5,676 bases of DNA from Rickettsiales bacterium (lineage in GTDB: Bacteria; Pseudomonadota; Alphaproteobacteria; Rickettsiales; UBA1997): NCBI GenBank assembly GCA_031284025.1, contig JAITAR010000014.1:1-5676 (forward strand), given 5' to 3'. The position numbers and the translations under genes are program-made. Below are positions 1-5,101 of this stretch, in pieces. The notes under the pieces were generated by a model, which was not told the DNA's origin, did not search any database, and saw nothing but the letters and a program-made list of their open reading frames with translations. The stretch's first letter is position 1; each line of letters begins with the position of its first letter.

Positions 1-1934
1 CCTAGGCCACTGGCCGTTACTCTGTGGTATCTCTGGCCAACACTGTCCAGAAGGCTTACATTTATAATGTTGGCTAGCAATTGGGGATAGATCTGTGTTA
101 GAGTGGTTTTTTGATCTTCGAAGTTTTTTAAATTCCCAATGCGATCCAGCATGTTGTTTATTCTGTCATCGCCATAATTTTCAAAATAAATATTTGACAG
201 CAGATTGGCTACATCCCATTGGCTGTGGTCTAAAGTGCCTAGATGGGAGAAGAGATCTATTTCTTCTGGATTAGTTCCTATTTCGACTGTTTTTTTGACT
301 ACTATTCTGTAGATTTTTTTATCATCTGATAATTTTCCTTCAATTTTTAAATCTCTGTGAAGGCTTTTCAGATTGATGTTTTCACAGCCATTTATAGTAA
401 TGCTGTTTTCTTCTTCATCTATGGCTAAAATATCGTAGCTCTCTCCCGCCTGATAGAGTTGTCCTCTTACAGCCACTATTTCTAGAATTGTGCCAGTACC
501 AAGGGTTATGTGTTTTGCTTTGATTTTAGCACCTCCTCCAGAAAGTATTTCAAATCTAATGGTGCCAGAATTCTCAAAATCAATTAGATCGAATCCGTCA
601 GATTTTCCCGCTAGTTTTAAGTTTCCTTCGTTGACAACTGTAACATTTTCTATGGAACCATCTTTCTCTAGATTAATCCAGCCTTCTCCCCTACTTATTT
701 TTATGGTGTTATCAGATTCATTTTCATTGCCACTGAAAACATCGAAGATATTAACGTTACCTCTCCTCACAGTAAAATTTAGCTGTGAATTCCGTGCCAT
801 ATAGACAGCATTTCTTCCATAGTCTCCTCCTGATCTATTTCCTCTAAATTCCGTTGGCATAGCTGGATCATTATGCACTATGTCGATAACTACTCCATCG
901 GTGAGACCAGATATATACAGAGCTCCACTTTCTACTTCTCTGGTAGTATTTTCAATCAGACGAAGACCATCGTTAAATTTTATAGATGCAGTTCCAGAAA
1001 TATATATGGCACCACCATTTGCACTTCTGTTGTTTTCGAAGATTACTGATTTTCCAAAGGTTAGCGTCGAATTATCAGCGAAAATGGCTCCACCACCGTC
1101 CCCATCTTTAACAGTGCTATTTCCTAGGAAAGTGACTCCTTCCAGAAAGATTAGAGTATTTCTTCCCCGAGAATTTATAGCACCACCATCTGCTTCACTT
1201 TCATTAGCATAAAACGTGACTGTATTTTCAAATGTCAGACTAGAGCCTCCGTAATTTTGACCTTCTGAATATAACGCAATGGCACCACCATCAGCTGAAG
1301 ATTTGTTATCATTAAACTTTGTCTTCCCTTTAAAAATTAGATCCGAATAGTTAGCATTTATGGCTCCACCAGAACCGTCGCTACTGCTATTGTTGTTGAA
1401 GATAGCTTCTTTCCGGAAGGTCAAACTATTATTGTTTCTGCCATTTTTAATTTTCGCCCCTTGGGAAAAAATAGCTCCCCCGTTGGATTCAGCATGATTA
1501 TAGCTAAATGTGGTATTTTCTAGGATAATTCCTATTTCCTCGCCCAGATGGATAGCTCCACCACCATTGCCATCGCCATCAAAGTCTTGTCCATTATTGC
1601 CGTTGCTCAGATGTAGATTTTTCAGTGCAATATCTTTTGCATTTCCTCCAAACATGAGAAGTTTATGATTGTCTCCACCATTCAACAGACCCGTTACATC
1701 TTTGCTCGGTCCAGAGATGGCTATGTTGTAGTTGATCAGTGGTCCATCGGCGATGAAATTTATAGCATCTTTTATGGCTATCTCTGTTTTCTCATTGTTA
1801 ATGGCGCTCTGCAGTTCATCAAAATTATACACTTCATGGACAAATGCTCTGCCAACTGCCATGACACAAAACATAGATATCGCCAATAGACCGCATCGAA
1901 TAGTGAAATTTACTAATTCAGCCATAATTCCCAT
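1..1934 (-). CDS. Pmp-like (polymorphic outer membrane protein) autotransporter, N-terminal 644 residues, C-terminus cut by window edge
   Basis: This frame is open from an ATG at 1934 to the left edge, and the next in-frame codon block upstream ends in a stop at 1964-1962. An in-frame ATG at 1925 is an alternative start. Residues 1-30 look like a Sec signal peptide with hydrophobic core LLAISMFCVMAVG and probable cleavage near GRA. Residues 31-120 match the usual Pmp lead-in: a VYNFDELQSAI-like strand, then LKNLHLSNGN just before the first repeat. Residues 125-366 carry GGAI and FxxN motifs, the hallmark of chlamydial Pmp passengers, which fold as a beta-helix. Residues 380-550 are repeat-poor beta-rich passenger. 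From about 555 to 644 the sequence is helical-looking and probably leads to the barrel, which is off-window. The product should cross the inner membrane by Sec and display its passenger outside the cell, as an adhesin or surface antigen. No Shine-Dalgarno precedes the start. The Pmp-family call is strong; the exact function is unknown. Confidence 0.9.
   Translation of the reverse strand, partial: MGIMAELVNFTIRCGLLAISMFCVMAVGRAFVHEVYNFDELQSAINNEKTEIAIKDAINFIADGPLINYNIAISGPSKDVTGLLNGGDNHKLLMFGGNAKDIALKNLHLSNGNNGQDFDGDGNGGGAIHLGEEIGIILENTTFSYNHAESNGGAIFSQGAKIKNGRNNNSLTFRKEAIFNNNSSSDGSGGAINANYSDLIFKGKTKFNDNKSSADGGAIALYSEGQNYGGSSLTFENTVTFYANESEADGGAINSRGRNTLIFLEGVTFLGNSTVKDGDGGGAIFADNSTLTFGKSVIFENNRSANGGAIYISGTASIKFNDGLRLIENTTREVESGALYISGLTDGVVIDIVHNDPAMPTEFRGNRSGGDYGRNAVYMARNSQLNFTVRRGNVNIFDVFSGNENESDNTIKISRGEGWINLEKDGSIENVTVVNEGNLKLAGKSDGFDLIDFENSGTIRFEILSGGGAKIKAKHITLGTGTILEIVAVRGQLYQAGESYDILAIDEEENSITINGCENINLKSLHRDLKIEGKLSDDKKIYRIVVKKTVEIGTNPEEIDLFSHLGTLDHSQWDVANLLSNIYFENYGDDRINNMLDRIGNLKNFEDQKTTLTQIYPQLLANIINVSLLDSVGQRYHRVTASGL
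837..1562 (-). repeat. GGAI / FxxN passenger repeats of the Pmp-like autotransporter
   Basis: Counting from the ATG at 1934, GGAI occurs at residues 125-128, 152-155, 189-192, 216-219, 250-253, 281-284 and 307-310, with a degenerate SGAL at 336-339. FxxN occurs as FSYN 143, FNNN 179, FNDN 207, FYAN 241, FLGN 269, FENN 299 and FRGN 363. The two motifs alternate with a spacing of about 27-37 residues, as expected for successive coils of a right-handed beta-helix. Each pair is joined by a segment of the type LTFxxxVxF, and Gly/Asp/Ser-rich turns precede GGAI. The repeats are diverged at DNA level, so they are old rather than freshly duplicated. Confidence 0.9.
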
Positions 1935-1965
1935 TTTCTGTGAAAAAATTAAAAATTGTAGTTAG

Positions 1966-1994
1966 AGCATAATATACTTTCTTTGCAATTACAA
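1966..1994 (-). promoter_or_regulatory. Weak candidate promoter for the Pmp-like autotransporter
   Basis: On the minus strand TTGTAA (1994-1989) is followed after 17 bases by TATGCT (1971-1966), each 4 of 6 against the sigma70 consensus. Transcription would begin near 1959-1960, giving a leader of about 25 bases before the ATG at 1934. An overlapping TATTAT (1974-1969) is a better -10 but has no good -35. In such an AT-rich region chance matches are common, so this is tentative. Confidence 0.3.
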
Positions 1995-2074
1995 GTGGAG
2001 TTGGGAAGGAAAAGATCAGAATTGTTTTCATTTGATACACAGAGCATTCGAAGTTCTATTACATAATTAATAAA

Positions 2075-2104
2075 AATTATTTTTTTAACAATTATTTTAA
2101 TAAC
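2075..2104. repeat. Tandem 15-bp AT-rich repeat in the divergent intergenic region
   Basis: Two adjacent 15-base units, AATTATTTTTTTAAC at 2075-2089 and AATTATTTTAATAAC at 2090-2104, agree at 13 of 15 positions. They end 13 bases before the -35 box at 2118. They could be an UP-element-like A/T tract or a paired binding site for a regulator, or simply low-complexity AT DNA. Confidence 0.4.
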
Positions 2105-2117
2105 TATCTAATATATA

Positions 2118-2146
2118 TTGACTTACAGTGTAAAATATGTTATTAA
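2118..2146 (+). promoter_or_regulatory. Probable sigma70-type promoter of the exported repeat protein
   Basis: TTGACT at 2118-2123 (5 of 6 to TTGACA) is followed by exactly 17 bases and then TATTAA at 2141-2146 (4 of 6 to TATAAT), with A/T tracts upstream. A transcript would start near 2153. An alternative -10, TAAAAT at 2131-2136, fits the hexamer better but has no -35 at the right distance. Either choice puts the in-frame ATG at 2137 inside or at the very edge of the promoter, which argues for a start at 2185 or 2197. Confidence 0.55.
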
Positions 2147-2196
2147 TACCAATGTACATCGTTGGTGTACAAGATTATCAAAAAATGGGATTTAAA

Positions 2197-4203
2197 ATGG
2201 AAAAAACGAAAAAATACTCACAAGTTATTTTAGTACTTGTCGTAGTATGGTGTCAAGCTATGGGTGGCATTGCTACGAAAGAGGTGCATGCCGCCGCTGC
2301 GGTGGGAGCCGCGACGGGAGAATGTTTGTTTGGCTGTATTTGCTCTCTATTCAAAAAATGCTTTAAGGAAAAGAAAAATAAACAGGATAAATCGTCGGAG
2401 GATATTGATGATGAGGAATCAAACGAAGAATTTGAACAGGAAATTGAAGAGGACAAAGAAGAAAAATCCACAGAATCGACGAGTAAACTAACAAAAGCAA
2501 AACGGAGAGTAGATACGGGGGAAACGGAAAATGAAAAAGCAAAGTCGAGCAAAATTCAAAAGAATACAAATAGCAAAGAAGATAGAGATAAAGATAAAGA
2601 AATAGAGGAAGATGTGGAGGAAACAAAGAATATAGAAAAAATAAAAAAAATTAGTAATGAAACTAGTACAAAACTGAAGAGCAAAACAAGCAGTAGCGCA
2701 GATACCAAAAAAGTCAAAAAGAAAAGCGAAAAAAAGAAAAAAAATAAAGAACAGTCAAAGGAGCAGATAGAAAATGTAGATGAAAAACCTAGCGATAACG
2801 ATGCATTAAAGGCCAGCGGCAGTACAATCATAATAATTCCAGCGATGTTGAACGACAAATCGACAGATGATATTAGACATCCGGACGGCCTGTCCACGTT
2901 AAAAATTGCAAATTTGGGATGTCTGTGTGATGCAGGAATAGAACAGCAAATTATACCAGTCCACGTAAATACGAATTCTATTTCAACTTCAAATTTTGTG
3001 ATTGATCATAGCAATGTATCAGAACCTGTTTTGATGATAAAACAGCCGGAGAATGGACAAGAAACTCTTGAACTGTTGACAAAGCAAACTTATTCCGACG
3101 GTATGGTCATGGAACAGCAACCTATTCTGAAAATTTCAAGTCTTCGGATAAACTTGATCACTGACGATGCTCCAAATTCTCCTTCACAGCAATCTATTAT
3201 GAGAATTTCAAGTCCTAGGCTAAACCTGATCACTGATGGTGCACCAAATTCTCCTTCACAGCGATCTACTATGAGAACTCCTCCGACTCCAAGGCTGATA
3301 AGTTCTAGGCTAAATATGCTCGCAGATGACGCTCCGGATTCCCCTTCGCAACAATCTATTATGAGAATTTCAAGTCCTCGACTAAACCTGATCACAGACG
3401 ATACTTCGAATCTTTTTTCACAACGGCCCATTCTGAGAATTTCAACTCCTCGTTTCAAAGTTGCGAATCCGGAACCAAATTTTCTGGAGCAAAATTTCTC
3501 TCCAGAAAGGCCCGTACATAGAAAACAGTCAACGATGTTTACTATTCCAACCAGAAAGACAAATAAACCGACATTTGTAAAACCAGCGCCGGGTAGCGCA
3601 TTCAGTTTGAATTCGAGTATAGATATGACAAATAGGCGGATAACTAGCCAGATAGTTACAGAACCGGCTTCTATCTTGCTATCAAATGCCAGAAGAAACA
3701 TATATTCGCAGCGAAACAACAATAACGTTACACAGGACAAACATTTGTCATCTTCTCCGTTGAATAGAAAAAATATCGATGTCAACAATATAGATGACAG
3801 GTTTTCCCATGTAAGGGGACAATATTTTTCTGCAACCATGAAACCAAGACTATCCAAGTCCGGACCTACTTCTCCTCGATTAGTCGACGAGAGACTTTTA
3901 GCTTTTTCAAACTATGATATTCCGCAAGAATCCAACGTGGACCAAAATCTACTAGATATCTACAGCGAAAATATACCAGAAGATGACTTTGATGAAAAAG
4001 CATTCATACTGCCAGAAAATAGAATATCTACCTACCTATCGCCACGGCTGATGTCTCAGACGCTAATACCAAATAGCAACCTAAGTTCCATATCTATGTC
4101 AACACTGCCTTCATCACAGCTACAGCAGGATATCAATCTTCAATCTATAGGTATAATGACACCAAATGGCTTCAGCGTAGATATACCAACCGACAAGAAT
4201 TAA
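2197..4203 (+). CDS. Unrecognised exported protein with Cys cluster, Lys/Glu-rich segment and (S/T)PRL tandem repeats
   Basis: No family was recognised. Residues are counted from the ATG at 2197 (668 residues). The frame is also open to ATGs at 2137, 2152 and 2185, but only a start at 2197 or 2185 gives a normal signal sequence. That sequence has a basic MEKTKKY n-region, a hydrophobic core at about 10-26, and possible cleavage after VHA at residue 32. A second hydrophobic Ala/Gly stretch (33-52) holds Cys 43, 47 and 49, followed by Lys-rich sequence with Cys 55. Residues 51-190 are low-complexity, charged and probably disordered, with about 37 Lys and 27 Glu by hand count. Residues 307-432 are five 24-residue repeats. 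The rest (433-668) is Ser/Asn/Pro-rich and polar, with two further SPRL copies. The gene is divergent from the Pmp-like gene and convergent with the methyltransferase. The makeup suggests an exported, surface or secreted protein, possibly an effector, but no catalytic domain is visible. Confidence 0.85.
   Translation: MEKTKKYSQVILVLVVVWCQAMGGIATKEVHAAAAVGAATGECLFGCICSLFKKCFKEKKNKQDKSSEDIDDEESNEEFEQEIEEDKEEKSTESTSKLTKAKRRVDTGETENEKAKSSKIQKNTNSKEDRDKDKEIEEDVEETKNIEKIKKISNETSTKLKSKTSSSADTKKVKKKSEKKKKNKEQSKEQIENVDEKPSDNDALKASGSTIIIIPAMLNDKSTDDIRHPDGLSTLKIANLGCLCDAGIEQQIIPVHVNTNSISTSNFVIDHSNVSEPVLMIKQPENGQETLELLTKQTYSDGMVMEQQPILKISSLRINLITDDAPNSPSQQSIMRISSPRLNLITDGAPNSPSQRSTMRTPPTPRLISSRLNMLADDAPDSPSQQSIMRISSPRLNLITDDTSNLFSQRPILRISTPRFKVANPEPNFLEQNFSPERPVHRKQSTMFTIPTRKTNKPTFVKPAPGSAFSLNSSIDMTNRRITSQIVTEPASILLSNARRNIYSQRNNNNVTQDKHLSSSPLNRKNIDVNNIDDRFSHVRGQYFSATMKPRLSKSGPTSPRLVDERLLAFSNYDIPQESNVDQNLLDIYSENIPEDDFDEKAFILPENRISTYLSPRLMSQTLIPNSNLSSISMSTLPSSQLQQDINLQSIGIMTPNGFSVDIPTDKN
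2347..2766 (+). other. Lys/Glu-rich low-complexity coding segment with long A runs
   Basis: This part of the exported protein encodes about 140 residues dominated by Lys, Glu, Asp, Ser and Thr, with almost no aromatic residues. It is probably disordered or coiled. The coding strand is strongly purine-rich. It contains runs of eight A at 2643-2650, seven at 2729-2735 and eight at 2737-2744, the last two separated by one G. Most of these encode Lys. The reading frame continues intact downstream of every run. Confidence 0.8.
3115..3492 (+). repeat. Five tandem 72-bp coding repeats with the (S/T)PRL motif
   Basis: Units lie at 3115-3186, 3187-3258, 3259-3348, 3349-3420 and 3421-3492. Each encodes about 24 residues on the pattern QQxIMRISSPRLNLITDD followed by APNSPS. 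Units 1, 2 and 4 are close even at DNA level, so the array has expanded fairly recently. Unit 3 is 18 bases longer and carries both a TPRL and an SSRL, as if the motif had been duplicated inside it. Unit 5 is degenerate after STPRF. The array stays in frame throughout. Confidence 0.9.
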
Positions 4204-4212
4204 GAACTACTG

Positions 4213-4255
4213 GAAAGATCTAGCGACAAATGATTTTTTGTTCTCTAGATCTTTC
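4213..4255. terminator. Long inverted repeat between convergent genes, possible two-way terminator
   Basis: GAAAGATCTAG at 4213-4223 is the perfect reverse complement of CTAGATCTTTC at 4245-4255. The stem can continue inward past a small internal loop by ACAAA (4226-4230) with TTTGT (4237-4241), leaving a loop of about six bases. It begins 9 bases after the stop of the exported-protein gene. Its right arm contains the last codons and the TAG stop of the methyltransferase gene on the other strand. Neither side has the U-run of a textbook intrinsic terminator, so its role as a terminator or mRNA-end stabiliser is inferred. Confidence 0.5.
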
Positions 4256-5003
4256 TGTAAAAATATATAGTTACATCACCAAAGCTACATTTTATTGCGA
4301 AATTAGTTATCTCGGAGAATGCCTTGAGATTTTTTAGCCTCCTTATGCTAGAAATCACAATCGCTCCGGACTTTAGCTCTCTGCGCATTTTCTCTTCCAG
4401 TCTAATGTAAAGTTCTTCGGCATCTTTCATGGGATAATGCATAAGAACTATGTCAGCGGGAAATGGCTTGGAAAAATTTACATTGAAAAAATCATCATTT
4501 ATGAACTCGACTCGCGTAGCCGCTGCCCTATCGATTGAGGAAAGTTGTTCTTTCACCTGCTGGGATGATTCATATAGTGTTTTTACTATTTCTATGCCAA
4601 AAACCTTCTCTATAGTCGGAAATAGCAAAGCTGCTCCAATCACCACCTTTCCCGTACCAGAACCTAAATCATAGAAAACCTTTGCTTTCTTCACATCATC
4701 GGCAATGGCCGGTGTCTTCATTATGATTTCGAGCTCACTGATGGGCATTTCACCATATATCAGAAACTTTCTATCGGCTTCCTTCATAGCCTCTCTGCCT
4801 CTGTTGGATATACTGTGTCCGTCAATGTTATCATACAGTTTCCCAAAAACCTCTTTCGCCTCTTTTGAGGAGATCTTTAATCTAGACATATTAAACGTAA
4901 CAACTGTGGCAATGATTGTGATAATAACCAGAGTAAAAGTCAACACACAGTAAATAATCTTACGAGAGCTTACTGACTCTCCTTTTGTATTTTTTGTGGA
5001 CAT
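4245..5003 (-). CDS. Membrane-anchored SAM-dependent methyltransferase, DOT1-like lysine methyltransferase fold
   Basis: The protein has 252 residues from an ATG at 5003; a TTG at 5012 would add three. Residues 16-37 form one strongly hydrophobic helix, so the enzyme is probably anchored in the inner membrane or exported. Flanking charges do not settle its orientation. The catalytic part is a class I Rossmann methyltransferase. YGE at 83-85 comes first, then motif I VFYDLGSGTGK at 109-119, an acidic post-I GIEI with Glu138, an INDDFF stretch at 168-173 in motif II/III position, IVLMHYPM at 185-192 where motif IV should be, and LKSGAIVISS near 210-219. The order and spacing of YGE, DLGSGxGxVV, GxE, DDF and the GxxIVSS-like strand resemble eukaryotic DOT1. 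The DOT1 NNF motif is replaced by MHYPM, so the substrate may differ. The mitochondrial FAM173/ATPSCKMT group, also TM-anchored lysine methyltransferases, is an alternative relative. It is convergent with the exported Lys-rich protein and downstream of an autotransporter, either of which could be a substrate (inference). Methyltransferase: very likely; lysine specificity: moderate. Confidence 0.85.
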   Translation of the reverse strand: MSTKNTKGESVSSRKIIYCVLTFTLVIITIIATVVTFNMSRLKISSKEAKEVFGKLYDNIDGHSISNRGREAMKEADRKFLIYGEMPISELEIIMKTPAIADDVKKAKVFYDLGSGTGKVVIGAALLFPTIEKVFGIEIVKTLYESSQQVKEQLSSIDRAAATRVEFINDDFFNVNFSKPFPADIVLMHYPMKDAEELYIRLEEKMRRELKSGAIVISSIRRLKNLKAFSEITNFAIKCSFGDVTIYFYRKI

Positions 5004-5033
5004 ACCAATCAAATATATAAATACAGTGGAAGT

Positions 5034-5061
5034 ACTATATAAATGATTTTGTATAAATCAA
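5034..5061 (-). promoter_or_regulatory. Candidate promoter of the methyltransferase gene
   Basis: On the minus strand TTGATT (5061-5056, 4 of 6) is followed after 16 bases by TATAGT (5039-5034, 5 of 6). Transcription would start near 5027, about 24 bases before the ATG at 5003. This places a separate promoter in the gap after the upstream autotransporter, so the methyltransferase need not depend on read-through. No Shine-Dalgarno follows it. Confidence 0.45.
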
Positions 5062-5101
5062 CATGATCTTTGCTACAAATTGGTTAGCCTGAAAAATAAT
5101 C

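Noticed and set aside
490..1212. Two plus-strand open frames (490-804 and 880-1212)
   Set aside because: Both are antisense to the continuous Pmp-like passenger frame, whose GGAI/FxxN motifs make the minus-strand reading certain.
1665..1965. Overlapping plus-strand open frames at 1665-1889 and 1732-1965
   Set aside because: They are antisense to the signal peptide and N-terminal part of the Pmp-like protein. They lack plausible protein features.
2197..2313. Lipoprotein signal (lipobox) in the exported protein
   Set aside because: The Cys in the hydrophobic core is preceded by VVW rather than a small-residue lipobox, and the later Cys residues have no fitting context.
2253..2897. Minus-strand and alternative plus-strand frames over the charged segment
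   Set aside because: They are by-products of the purine-rich Lys/Glu coding strand. Read the other way, this gives Ser/Phe/Leu-rich low-complexity sequence.
3115..3492. Direct repeats considered as a CRISPR array
   Set aside because: The 72-bp units are contiguous with no spacers, vary at DNA level, and stay in frame as protein repeats.
3090..3857. 255-codon open frame on the minus strand opposite the repeat array
   Set aside because: It lies entirely antisense to the exported-protein gene. Its length is explained by the tandem repeats keeping the opposite frame free of stops. Its translation has no coherent domain or start context.
4450..4953. Plus-strand open frames opposite the methyltransferase
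   Set aside because: They are antisense to a gene with clear methyltransferase motifs.
5060..5101. Terminator after the right-hand autotransporter
   Set aside because: Only a very short GCTA/TAGC pairing is visible and no U-run follows it.
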